From contig NZ_QUOT01000001.1 in the NCBI RefSeq assembly GCF_003390375.1, positions 372,001 through 436,000 on the forward strand: a stretch of 64,000 nucleotides of DNA, given 5' to 3'. Below, piece after piece: positions 26,251-35,184 of the stretch. The first letter of the stretch is position 1; the number at the start of each line of letters is the position of its first letter. This DNA comes from Thalassotalea euphylliae. GTDB lineage: Bacteria; Pseudomonadota; Gammaproteobacteria; Enterobacterales; Alteromonadaceae. The notes under the pieces were generated by a model. It made no database searches, was not told the DNA's origin, and was given only the letters and a program-made list of their open reading frames with translations. The position numbers and the translations under genes are program-made.

Positions 26251-27018
26251 ATGAACAACAACTTATTTGACCTATCAGGAAAAGTCGCTCTTGTGACTGG
26301 CGCTAGTCGCGGCATTGGTGAAAGCATTGCCAAAACGCTTGCCGCTTATGGGGCTCATGTCATCGTATCAAGTCGAAAAATAGACGGTTGTGAAGCCGTT
26401 GTCGAAAAAATCACTAGCGAAGGTGGCAGTGCTCAAGCTATCCCCTGCCATATCGGTGATATGGAGCAAATTGAACAATTGTTTAGTTCGATAACCGCGC
26501 AGCACGGCAAGTTAGACATTCTTATTAACAACGCAGCAGCCAACCCTTACTTCGGCCATATTTTAGAAACAGATCTCGGTGCTTATCAAAAAACGGTTGA
26601 CGTCAATATCCGTGGTTACTTCTTTATGTCAACCAAAGGTGCTCAATTAATGAAAGAAAATGGCGGTGGCGCAATTGTAAACGTCGCGTCAATTAATGGT
26701 ATAGTTCCAGGTGATTTCCAAGGTATCTATTCAATTACTAAAGCAGCGGTTATTTCGATGACAAAGGCCTTTGCTAAAGAATGTGCTGCTTTCAATATTC
26801 GCGTTAATGCCCTGCTTCCTGGCGCTACCGACACCAAGTTCGCAGCAACCCTAGTGAAAAATCCGAAAATTTTAGAGCAAGCGATGGCACATGTGCCGAT
26901 GCGCCGCGTCGCTGAGCCTGACGAAATGGCTGGCACCGTGTTGTACTTAGTATCAGATGCTGCCAGCTACACCACAGGCGCTGCTATCAATGTTGATGGC
27001 GGTTACTTAATCGGTTAG
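26251..27018 (+). CDS. SDR family oxidoreductase
   Basis: 255 residues. TGASRGIG near residue 18, NNAA near 92, catalytic Ser in VNVASINGIVP and YSITKAA giving Tyr and Lys; the C-terminus AINVDGGYLIG is standard for tetrameric SDRs of the FabG/glucose dehydrogenase type. AAGGGATG precedes the ATG. Probably oxidises or reduces a hydroxyl/keto acyl intermediate of the pathway. Confidence 0.88.
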   Translation: MNNNLFDLSGKVALVTGASRGIGESIAKTLAAYGAHVIVSSRKIDGCEAVVEKITSEGGSAQAIPCHIGDMEQIEQLFSSITAQHGKLDILINNAAANPYFGHILETDLGAYQKTVDVNIRGYFFMSTKGAQLMKENGGGAIVNVASINGIVPGDFQGIYSITKAAVISMTKAFAKECAAFNIRVNALLPGATDTKFAATLVKNPKILEQAMAHVPMRRVAEPDEMAGTVLYLVSDAASYTTGAAINVDGGYLIG

Positions 27019-27118
27019 GAGCTAATTGGCTAACGGCATTCTCCGCAAGACTCAATGAATAAAAGCTAAACCGAGTAGCAACAAACGCAAAGCTCTGCTT
27101 AGTTAAAAGGAAAAGACA

Positions 27119-28330
27119 ATGAATTTTGAATACTCAGAAAAAGTAGAAGGCTTACTCAATCAACTTCGTGCGTTTATGGATGAGTTTGTTTACCCGAACG
27201 AAGATTCGATGAATAAGCAAATCGCAGAGCATCAGTGGTCTACACCGCCGCTAATGGAAGAACTTAAAGCCAAAGCCAAAGCACAAGGCTTATGGAATTT
27301 ATTTTTACCACTTAATTACGGTGAATACAGCGCGGGGTTAACTAATCTCGAATACGCACCATTGGCAGAAGAAATGGGGAAAGTTGCATGGGCACCGGAA
27401 GTATTTAACTGCGCTGCGCCAGATACCGGCAATATGGAATTGCTCGCCAAATACGGTAGTGAAGCGCAGAAAAAACGTTGGCTAGTGCCTTTACTTGCCG
27501 GTGAAATTCGCTCAGCGTTTGCCATGACTGAGCCAGATGTCGCCTCTTCCGATGCCACCAATATTGAAACCCTTATCGAGCGTGATGGCGATGATTATGT
27601 CATTACTGGTAAAAAGTTCTATATCAGTGGTGCTTGCCGTCAACAATGCCAAATCATGATTGTTATGGGCAAAACAGACCCAACCAATGACAACCGTTAT
27701 GTTCAACAGTCGCAAATATTAGTGCCAATGAACACGCCTGGCGTTACTGTGGTTAGGCCAATGAAAGTATTTGGTTACAACGATGCGCCCGAAGGCCACG
27801 CGGAAGTGATTTTCGATAAGGTACGTGTGCCAGCAGACAACATCATTGCCGGTGAAGGCCGAGGTTTTGAAATCGCTCAAGGCCGTTTAGGGCCAGGTCG
27901 AATTCATCACTGTATGCGCTCAGTCGGCGCAGCACAGCGTGCGTTAGATATGATGTGCAAACGCGTTAATGAACGCACGGTTTTTGGTCAACCGATGAGT
28001 AAATTGCAATCGATTCGAGAAGATATTGCAACGTCTGCTTGCCAAGTTGAACAAGCTCGTTTATTAACCTTAAAAGCCGCACAAAAAATGGATCTAGCGG
28101 GCAACAAAGCTGCACAAGATTTAATCGCGATGATCAAAATTGTTGCGCCAAACATGGCACTTGATGTACTCGACCGTGCCATCCAAATTCACGGCGCGCA
28201 AGGTGTTTCGCAAGATACTTTCCTAGCCCATATGTACGCAGGTCAACGCACGCTTAGACTCGCAGATGGTCCAGACCAAGTGCATATGATGCAGTTAGGT
28301 CGAAACCTTGCTGCAAAGCATGCGTTATAA
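27119..28330 (+). CDS. Acyl-CoA dehydrogenase family protein paired with an APH-type kinase
   Basis: 403 residues, complete acyl-CoA dehydrogenase fold: [18 protein letters not shown] (FAD and substrate loop), [44 protein letters not shown] and the C-terminal [24 protein letters not shown] region split by a few residues. The form resembles the dehydrogenase half of ACAD10/11 and LvaC, which remove phosphate from 4-phospho-acyl-CoA. The next gene, 41 bases on, is the matching APH kinase. A normal alpha,beta-dehydrogenation cannot be excluded. Confidence 0.88.
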   Translation: MNFEYSEKVEGLLNQLRAFMDEFVYPNEDSMNKQIAEHQWSTPPLMEELKAKAKAQGLWNLFLPLNYGEYSAGLTNLEYAPLAEEMGKVAWAPEVFNCAAPDTGNMELLAKYGSEAQKKRWLVPLLAGEIRSAFAMTEPDVASSDATNIETLIERDGDDYVITGKKFYISGACRQQCQIMIVMGKTDPTNDNRYVQQSQILVPMNTPGVTVVRPMKVFGYNDAPEGHAEVIFDKVRVPADNIIAGEGRGFEIAQGRLGPGRIHHCMRSVGAAQRALDMMCKRVNERTVFGQPMSKLQSIREDIATSACQVEQARLLTLKAAQKMDLAGNKAAQDLIAMIKIVAPNMALDVLDRAIQIHGAQGVSQDTFLAHMYAGQRTLRLADGPDQVHMMQLGRNLAAKHAL

Positions 28331-28371
28331 CGTAATTTCAACTGAATTTTTGTCAACGATCAGGAAAACAC

Positions 28372-29400
28372 ATGAAGGAAGTTGATCAATTAAACGAGCA
28401 CGTGTTGTCAGAATACTTAGCGAGTCAGTTAAGTGATTTTAGCGGCCCAATTACGCTAGAAAAATTCGACGGTGGTCAATCAAACCCAACATTTAAAGTC
28501 ACTACATCAGAAAAATCTTATGTATTGCGCAAGCAGCCACCGGGCAAGTTATTAAAATCAGCACATGCCGTCGATCGTGAATTTAGAGTAATTAGTGCGT
28601 TATATGGTACGGATGTCCCCGTCGCCAAGCCTTATCATTTATGCACCGATACTAGCGTGCTGGGCGAAATGTTCTATTTAATGGAGTTTGTTGGAGGTGA
28701 TATTTATTGGGATGCATCACTTAAACAGGTTACTAGCAACGAACAGCGCGCCGGTATTTATGATGCAATGAACAAAATATTGGCAGCAATCCATAGTGTT
28801 AATGTGAATGACATTGGCCTGGGCGACTACGGCAAGCCGGGTAATTATTTTGAACGCCAACTATCACGTTGGATAGAGCAATACCGTGCAACAGAATTAG
28901 AGCGTATTGAAGAAATGGATATGCTCTACGATTGGCTAGCTCAGCATTTACCTGCTGACGATGGCCGCGTTGCGCTCGTTCATGGTGACTACCGCCTCGA
29001 CAACATGATGTTCGCGCCTAATTCGTCCAACATTCTTGCCGTGCTTGATTGGGAATTATCTACCTTAGGCCACCCTTTTGCTGATCTCGCCTATCAATGC
29101 ATGCAGCTCAGATTACCGGGCGGCATGGGCAGTGTTGACGGCCTCGCGAATGTTAATCGCGCGAGTTTAGGTATTCCAAGCGAGCAAGAATATGTAGAGC
29201 GCTATTGCCGACGCATGAATATTTCCAATATCGAACATTGGCCATTTTATTTAGCGTTCAGCTTCTTTCGTCTTGCTGCCATAGTGCAAGGCGTAGCAAA
29301 GCGTGCAACCTTGGGTAATGCCTCAAACAAAAATGCCATGAAGCTCGGAGCTTATGTTAAACCGCTGGCACAAATGGCGCTTGGCGTAACCCGTGAATAG
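28372..29400 (+). CDS. APH-family phosphotransferase, ACAD10/11 and LvaA type
   Basis: 342 residues, aminoglycoside-phosphotransferase fold. KFDGGQSNPTFKV is the nucleotide loop, YVLRKQPPGKLL carries the Lys, and LVHGDYRLDNMMF with VLDWELSTLGHPFADLAYQ provides the catalytic Asp and Mg ligand. The DWELST-GHP-ADLAY form is that of the kinase part of human ACAD10/11 and Pseudomonas LvaA, which phosphorylate the 4-hydroxyl of 4-hydroxyacyl-CoA, not antibiotics. It sits directly after its dehydrogenase. I do not see an LvaB-like small subunit. Confidence 0.87.
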   Translation: MKEVDQLNEHVLSEYLASQLSDFSGPITLEKFDGGQSNPTFKVTTSEKSYVLRKQPPGKLLKSAHAVDREFRVISALYGTDVPVAKPYHLCTDTSVLGEMFYLMEFVGGDIYWDASLKQVTSNEQRAGIYDAMNKILAAIHSVNVNDIGLGDYGKPGNYFERQLSRWIEQYRATELERIEEMDMLYDWLAQHLPADDGRVALVHGDYRLDNMMFAPNSSNILAVLDWELSTLGHPFADLAYQCMQLRLPGGMGSVDGLANVNRASLGIPSEQEYVERYCRRMNISNIEHWPFYLAFSFFRLAAIVQGVAKRATLGNASNKNAMKLGAYVKPLAQMALGVTRE

Positions 29401-29499
29401 CAAGAAATAAAAGCACAATAAACATAAAGCTCAGAAAAAACGAAAGTCACAATAAAAAATCAAACAAAAATACAACAGGAACAGCACAAGGAGCACAAA

Positions 29500-30261
29500 A
29501 TGGATGCAATGTTAGATTTCACCGGAAAAACTGTCTTAGTTACTGGTGCTTCTCAAGGGCTTGGTCAATTACTTTCAGAAGCGCTAGCCAGTCGTGGCGC
29601 TAACTTAGTGATTGGCGATATCAAAGAAGCAGAGTTAAAAGCCGTTGAGCAATCAATGAGTGACAAAGGCTACTCGGTAGCGGCACTTGCAGGTGATGTC
29701 TCGCAAGATAGCTATTGCCAGAACTTAGCGCAATTAGCTGCCGAGAAATTTGGCAGCTTAGATATTGCCGTTAATAATGCCGGCATCGCACCAGCCCTTA
29801 GCCCGCTACATCAAACTGACGAAGCGACGATGGACAAGCAATTTGCAGTCAACGTAAAAGGCGTACAATTTGGTATGAAGCATCAAATTCCACTAATGCT
29901 CAGTCAAGGTGGTGGCGTTATTTTAAATGTTAGCTCACTTGCAGGTCTAGGCGGTGCGCCTGGTGTATCTTCTTATGCGGCGGCCAAACACGCCGTTATT
30001 GGGTTAACTAAAACAGCGGCTGCTGAATATGGTCGTTATAACATTCGCGTTAATGCCGCCTGCCCTTTCTTTACGTTAACCAATATGGTCACTGATATGT
30101 CAGACGATGAAGATCGTAAAAAAATGGCTAAAGGTGCGCCAATGAAACGTCTTGCAGAGCCACAAGAAGTGGTCGCGACTATGCTGTTAATGCTGTCACC
30201 AGCAAATACCTACATGACAGGACAAAGCATTGCCATTGATGGCGGCGTAACTGCGCTGTAA
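29500..30261 (+). CDS. SDR family oxidoreductase
   Basis: 253 residues. TGASQGLG near residue 18, NNAGIAPALSPL, VSSLAGLGGAPG with catalytic Ser, YAAAKHAVIG with Tyr and Lys, and the C-terminal SIAIDGGVTAL. AGGAG is 8 bases before the ATG, after an unusually T-poor 99-base leader. Second of three SDRs in the series; one is likely a hydroxyacyl dehydrogenase and the others act on the specific substrate. Confidence 0.87.
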   Translation: MDAMLDFTGKTVLVTGASQGLGQLLSEALASRGANLVIGDIKEAELKAVEQSMSDKGYSVAALAGDVSQDSYCQNLAQLAAEKFGSLDIAVNNAGIAPALSPLHQTDEATMDKQFAVNVKGVQFGMKHQIPLMLSQGGGVILNVSSLAGLGGAPGVSSYAAAKHAVIGLTKTAAAEYGRYNIRVNAACPFFTLTNMVTDMSDDEDRKKMAKGAPMKRLAEPQEVVATMLLMLSPANTYMTGQSIAIDGGVTAL

Positions 30262-30386
30262 TTGGGCGCTGAAATTAGGCGTTGCAATTAAAAGTTTAAC
30301 TCTTATGGCCACAGCCAACTCAATCATCTTAGGCCAAGTATCTTGATATAAAAATAGAGATAACGGCGAAGACAAAGAGAAAGATA

Positions 30387-32210
30387 ATGAATACCAAAAT
30401 GCTAAATGAGCGTGAAATTGAATTTTTACTTTACGAGCTATTTGATACCGATGCTTTGTTCACGCGAAGCCGGTATCAAGATCATGATCGCACCACCTTT
30501 AAAGAAGTGATTCAAACCGCAAAAAATGTGGCAGAAAAGCACTTTTTACCGCTGCGTCATACCCTAGATAACCAGCAACCAACCTTCGATGGCGAAAAAG
30601 TGCATATCATTCCGGAGTTAAAACCTGCACTCGACGCCCTAAATGAATCAGGTTTACCTTCTGCAACAGCAGATTATGAATTCAATGGCATGCAACTACC
30701 ACCAATTGTCGCCAATCTTGCTGGCGTTTATCTCACTATCGCCGGTGGTACAGCGCTTGGCTACAGCATGCTCACCACGGCAAATGCCAATTTATTGCAA
30801 GCGCATGGCAGTGACGAGTTAATAGAAAAATGGGTTAAGCCATTACGAGATGGCCGTTTTGCTGGCACAATGGCGATGACTGAACCCGACGCTGGCTCTG
30901 GGCTTGCCGATTTAACCACAAGTGCAGTAAAAGCTGATGATGGTAGCTATCGCATTACCGGCAACAAAATTTATATCTCAGGTGGCGATCACAACTTAAG
31001 CGAAAACATTGTTCATTTAGTGTTGGCAAGAGTAAAAGGCGCACCTAAAGGTGTTAAGGGAATTTCCCTATTTGTTGTGCCTAAGTATTTAGTTAACAAT
31101 GATGGCAGCCTAGGCGATAGAAACGATGTAGCCCTTGCCGGTTTATTCCATAAAATGGGCGGTCGTGCACAAACCTCTACCGCGCTGAGCTTTGGGGAAA
31201 AAGGTGGCGCAATTGGCTATTTGGTCGGTGAGGAAAATCACGGCCTTGCTTATATGTTCCATATGATGAACGAAGCACGGATTATGGTTGGCACCAGTGG
31301 TGCGGCACTTGCCATGGGCGGTTATCAATACTCGCTTGAATACGCTAAAAACAGACCACAAGGTAGACTGCCATCGTGCAAAGATCCTTTATCTCCGCCC
31401 GTTAATATAATTGAACATGCCGATGTTAAACGCATGCTACTCGCGCAAAAAGCCTACGCCGAAGGTGCACTCGCGTTAGTTATGCTAGGTAGCCAACTTT
31501 CAGATGATGAAAAAACTGCACAAACTAAAGAGCAACGTGCTTATGCCCACACTCTACTTGATTTACTAACGCCAGTAATCAAAACCTGGCCATCAGAATA
31601 TGGCACTAAAGCCAATGATTTTGCCATTCAAGTCCTCGGCGGCGCGGGTTATGTGAACGAACACCCCATTGAAATGTTCTATCGTGATAATCGCCTAAAT
31701 CCAATTCATGAAGGTACTACGGGCATCCAATCATTGGATTTGTTGGCGCGTAAAGTGCCGATGGGCAGTATGCAAGGCTATCAAGCATTAATGGCTGAAA
31801 TTAACGACACCATTAAAGACGCAACATCACATGAAGCGCTAAATGATTATTGCCAGCGACTACGCAGTGCTGTTGCAACGTTAAACCACACCACAGACAA
31901 ACTACTCACAGCGATGGGCAATAGCCGGACTGAAGGTGCTGAAAGTATTGATCAAGTGCTTGCTAATTCTGTGCATTATCTATCCATGTTTGGTCATGTT
32001 GTTGTTGCTTGGTTGTGGTTAAAGCAAGCGAAAATTGCCGCAACCACCCTGCCCAATGCTAATCATGAAAGTGAGCAGCACTTCTATCAGGGCAAATTAC
32101 AAGCGGCGCAGTATTTTTACCGTTATGAGTTAACGCAAATTCAACAGTGGGCGAGCTTGCTGAATGAGCTTGATGATACTTGCCACCAAATGCAGGCTAA
32201 CTGGTTTTAA
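30387..32210 (+). CDS. Long acyl-CoA dehydrogenase, DmdC-like
   Basis: 607 residues, about 200 longer than ordinary acyl-CoA dehydrogenases, the size of the DmdC/AidB-like group with an added C-terminal helical domain. Marks: GTMAMTEPDAGSGLADLTTS, YRITGNKIYISGGDHNL, MMNEARIMVGTSGAALAMG, QVLGGAGYVNEHPIEMFYRD and IHEGTTGIQSLDL, whose Glu is the likely base. It introduces the C2-C3 double bond in an acyl-CoA held on FAD. Which chain it prefers cannot be read from the sequence. Confidence 0.88.
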   Translation: MNTKMLNEREIEFLLYELFDTDALFTRSRYQDHDRTTFKEVIQTAKNVAEKHFLPLRHTLDNQQPTFDGEKVHIIPELKPALDALNESGLPSATADYEFNGMQLPPIVANLAGVYLTIAGGTALGYSMLTTANANLLQAHGSDELIEKWVKPLRDGRFAGTMAMTEPDAGSGLADLTTSAVKADDGSYRITGNKIYISGGDHNLSENIVHLVLARVKGAPKGVKGISLFVVPKYLVNNDGSLGDRNDVALAGLFHKMGGRAQTSTALSFGEKGGAIGYLVGEENHGLAYMFHMMNEARIMVGTSGAALAMGGYQYSLEYAKNRPQGRLPSCKDPLSPPVNIIEHADVKRMLLAQKAYAEGALALVMLGSQLSDDEKTAQTKEQRAYAHTLLDLLTPVIKTWPSEYGTKANDFAIQVLGGAGYVNEHPIEMFYRDNRLNPIHEGTTGIQSLDLLARKVPMGSMQGYQALMAEINDTIKDATSHEALNDYCQRLRSAVATLNHTTDKLLTAMGNSRTEGAESIDQVLANSVHYLSMFGHVVVAWLWLKQAKIAATTLPNANHESEQHFYQGKLQAAQYFYRYELTQIQQWASLLNELDDTCHQMQANWF

Positions 32211-32270
32211 CGAGTTTCAACTGAACAAGTTAACACTGTTACTCAAATAGAGACAAGATAAGGAATTCAG

Positions 32271-32804
32271 ATGACAACAGCAGATATAGCAACGTCAAAT
32301 GAAGCGAAAGCCGTAGTAGAAAATGAACCAGCTAGTAGCGCAGCTAAACAGCCCGTTCCAGTGGCAGAAATCGCCAGTTATGTTGGATACAAAGCCATTC
32401 CGACTGATTGGCACCATGTTACTCAAGCGCAAATTGATCAATTTGCCGATTGCACACTTGACCATCAATTTATTCACATTGACCCTGAAAAAGCGAAAAA
32501 CACCCCTTTTGGCAGCACGATTGCACACGGTTTTTTAACCTTGTCTTTACTCTCTCACTTTGCCGAGCAATTTAGCATCACCATAGAAGGCGCCTATATG
32601 GGGATCAATTCGGGTTTTGACAAAATCCGTTTTCTCCAGCCGGTTAAAGTTGGCAGTATGATTCGAGCCCATGCAACCATTGAAAGCATAGACGAAACTA
32701 AGCCGGGACAATATCGAGTTAAAACCAATGTTTCTGTTGAAATTGAAGGTGTTGATACGCCTGCATTGATAGCTGAGTGGATAGGCATCCAATTAGTCAA
32801 ATAA
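32271..32804 (+). CDS. MaoC-like R-specific enoyl-CoA hydratase
   Basis: 177 residues, one hot-dog domain after a low-complexity first 35 residues. The hydratase 2 motif DHQFIHIDPEKAKNT followed by FGSTIAHGFLTLSLL supplies catalytic Asp and His (D-x4-H). It hydrates trans-2-enoyl-CoA to (R)-3-hydroxyacyl-CoA. The following SDR is the matching R-hydroxyacyl dehydrogenase, so the pair acts like the two parts of peroxisomal MFE-2. Confidence 0.88.
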   Translation: MTTADIATSNEAKAVVENEPASSAAKQPVPVAEIASYVGYKAIPTDWHHVTQAQIDQFADCTLDHQFIHIDPEKAKNTPFGSTIAHGFLTLSLLSHFAEQFSITIEGAYMGINSGFDKIRFLQPVKVGSMIRAHATIESIDETKPGQYRVKTNVSVEIEGVDTPALIAEWIGIQLVK

Positions 32805-32864
32805 ACCACGCTATCTTTCATAATTCAGGTAACAACTAATAATTTTAAGGCGAGGATAAGAAGA

Positions 32865-33779
32865 ATGAGCATAGAGTTTAAAGGCAAAGTCGCTATTGTT
32901 ACTGGCGCAGGAAATGGTTTGGGTAAATCTCACGCCTTAGCACTGGCCAAACGCGGTGCCAAAGTCGTGGTAAATGATTTAGGTGGTGCACGCGATGGCA
33001 GTGGCGGTTCATCGGCGGCATCAGAACAAGTTGTGCAAGAAATTATTGCCGCAGGTGGCGAAGCGATGAGCCATGGCGCTAACGTCGCTGACTTTGCGCA
33101 AGTGCAAGATATGGTGCAACAAGCCATGGATAAATGGGGACGCGTTGATATTTTGGTAAACAATGCCGGCATCTTGCGCGATAAATCATTCGCAAAAATG
33201 TCGCTTGATGATTTCAAATTAGTCATAGATGTTCATTTAATGGGCTCAGTAAATTGTACCAAGGCAGTTTGGGACACTATGCGCGAGCAAAATTACGGCC
33301 GCATCGTAATGACCACTTCTTCTAGCGGCATGTACGGCAATTTCGGTCAAACCAACTATGGCGCTGCAAAAATGGCAGTACTGGGTTTGATGAACACCCT
33401 AGTACTGGAGGGTGCTAAACATAACATTCGCGTTAATGCACTTGCGCCAACCGCAGGAACACGTATGACCGAAGATCTAATGCCTGAAAATATACTGGGC
33501 ATGCTCGCTCCTGAATACGTAACACCTGGCCTACTTACTTTATGCGATGATGACGCGCCCAATCGCACTATTTTATCTGCGGGGGCTGGCGGCTATGCAA
33601 CTGCCACAATTTACGAAACCGACGGCATCTTTTTATCGCCAGAAGAGCAATCTCCTGAAGCTATTCGCGAGCAATGGCAAGCGGTAACCGCACCTGATAA
33701 TCAGCAAGCATTAGAGTCTGGTGTTAAGCAATCAGAAAAATTCCTAACAAAAGCAATGGCGGCAATGCAGCCAAGCTAA
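32865..33779 (+). CDS. SDR of the MFE-2 (17beta-HSD4) type, (R)-3-hydroxyacyl-CoA dehydrogenase
   Basis: 304 residues, longer than a usual SDR. TGAGNGLGKSHALALAKRGA, VVNDLGGARDGSGGSSAA (the insertion typical of MFE-2), NNAGILRDKSF, TTSSSGMYGNFGQTNYGAAK with the Ser-Tyr-Lys set, and the tail LAPTAGTRMTEDLMP. This form is specific to the N-terminal dehydrogenase of peroxisomal multifunctional enzyme 2 and bacterial relatives. It would oxidise the MaoC product to 3-ketoacyl-CoA for the thiolase next door. Confidence 0.9.
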   Translation: MSIEFKGKVAIVTGAGNGLGKSHALALAKRGAKVVVNDLGGARDGSGGSSAASEQVVQEIIAAGGEAMSHGANVADFAQVQDMVQQAMDKWGRVDILVNNAGILRDKSFAKMSLDDFKLVIDVHLMGSVNCTKAVWDTMREQNYGRIVMTTSSSGMYGNFGQTNYGAAKMAVLGLMNTLVLEGAKHNIRVNALAPTAGTRMTEDLMPENILGMLAPEYVTPGLLTLCDDDAPNRTILSAGAGGYATATIYETDGIFLSPEEQSPEAIREQWQAVTAPDNQQALESGVKQSEKFLTKAMAAMQPS

Positions 33780-33834
33780 GAACCTGCTTACCAATACACG
33801 CAAATGTTAACCGGACAAGCTTAAGGAGAAGAAC

Positions 33835-35028
33835 ATGACTTCAACGACTAGAGAAGCCGTTATTGTGTCTGTTGCCAGAACACCTATCGCAAAAGCGTAT
33901 AGAGGGGCTTTTAACGATCTTACTTCGCCATCGCTAGCAGCAATCGCTATTAACGCTGCATTAGACAAAGCGGGCGTAAATGGCGAGGAAGTAGACGATT
34001 GTATTTTTGGTGCTGCGATGCAGCAAGGTAGCCAGAGTATGAACTTTGGTCGTCAAGCAGCAATGGCCGCCAAGTTGCCGGTTTCAGTTCCAGGCATGAC
34101 CATAGACCGCCAATGCGCCTCTGGTCTGATGGCCGTTGCCAGCGCTGCCAATCATATTGTTGGTGATGGTGCTAGTGTGGTTATAGCAGGCGGCTGTGAG
34201 TCCATCACGCTAGTACAAAATGAACACATGAATATGCATCGCGCGGTTGATGCTCGAGTTAAAGAGTACGCTCCCGCCATTTACATACCCATGTTAGACA
34301 CTGCTGAAGTCGTAGCTAGCCGTTATAACATTTCCAGACAAGCACAAGATGAATATGCCTTACTTTCTCAGCAGCGCACCGCCGCCGCACAAGAGGCAGG
34401 CTTGTTCGATGATGAAATTGTGCCGGTTACCGCGACTAAGCTAGTGCAAGATAAGGTAACCGGTGATATTTCAAAGCAAGAAGTTACGTTATCGCTTGAT
34501 GAAGGTAATCGCCCTGACACCACGGTAGAGGGTTTATCAGGTGTTAGAACCGTAAAAGAAGGTGGCTGCATTACTGGCGGCAATGCTTCACAGCTTTCTG
34601 ACGGTGCCGCAGCGCTAGTGTTGATGGAAAAATCGGTCGCCGAGCAAAAAGGGTTAGCGCCACTTGGCGTATATCGCGGTATCGCGGTTGCTGGCTGTGA
34701 ACCTGACGAAATGGGTATCGGGCCGATTTACGCTGTCCCTAAACTACTTGAACGTCACAACCTGACCATTGATGACATAGGATTATGGGAACTTAATGAG
34801 GCGTTTGCAGTACAAGTGCTTTATTGCGCTGATCACTTAGGTATCGACAAAGCGAAACTCAACGTTAATGGTGGCGCAATCTCTATTGGCCACCCTTACG
34901 GCATGAGCGGTGCTCGTATGGTGATGCACGCTTTACTCGAAGGTAAACGCCGAGGTGTAAAGTATGTAGTTATCACTATGTGCATCGGCGGTGGTCAAGG
35001 TGCCGCAGGACTTTTTGAAGTGTTATAA
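33835..35028 (+). CDS. Acetyl-CoA C-acyltransferase (thiolase)
   Basis: 397 residues. Nucleophilic Cys in TIDRQCASGLMAVASAANH, then the active-site NEAFAVQVLY loop, GGAISIGHPYGMSGARM with catalytic His, and the second Cys in VVITMCIGGGQGAAG. Full length. It releases acetyl-CoA (or propionyl-CoA) from the 3-ketoacyl-CoA made by the SDR before it, closing a beta-oxidation round independent of FadBA. Confidence 0.93.
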   Translation: MTSTTREAVIVSVARTPIAKAYRGAFNDLTSPSLAAIAINAALDKAGVNGEEVDDCIFGAAMQQGSQSMNFGRQAAMAAKLPVSVPGMTIDRQCASGLMAVASAANHIVGDGASVVIAGGCESITLVQNEHMNMHRAVDARVKEYAPAIYIPMLDTAEVVASRYNISRQAQDEYALLSQQRTAAAQEAGLFDDEIVPVTATKLVQDKVTGDISKQEVTLSLDEGNRPDTTVEGLSGVRTVKEGGCITGGNASQLSDGAAALVLMEKSVAEQKGLAPLGVYRGIAVAGCEPDEMGIGPIYAVPKLLERHNLTIDDIGLWELNEAFAVQVLYCADHLGIDKAKLNVNGGAISIGHPYGMSGARMVMHALLEGKRRGVKYVVITMCIGGGQGAAGLFEVL

Positions 35029-35076
35029 ATAACATTATTTAGCTACAAAGTTAACGTAAAAATGCCTAATATAGAC

Positions 35077-35098
35077 AGTGTCTAGTTTGCTAGACACT
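35077..35098. other. Hairpin between thiolase and acyl-CoA ligase genes
   Basis: Nine-base perfect stem AGTGTCTAG / CTAGACACT with loop TTTG and no T-run. Possible partial terminator or RNA end that separates expression of the ligase part from the beta-oxidation part. Confidence 0.45.
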
Positions 35099-35184
35099 TC
35101 TAAAGAAAATATAAAATAAAAACTAAAAAATAATAACAACAATAAATATAAAAATTACAACAATCGTTTGATAGAGGATAAGCA

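Noticed and set aside
28372..29400. Aminoglycoside resistance gene
   Set aside because: The DWELSTLGHP pattern and the acyl-CoA dehydrogenase neighbour identify the acyl-CoA kinase group, not drug phosphotransferases.
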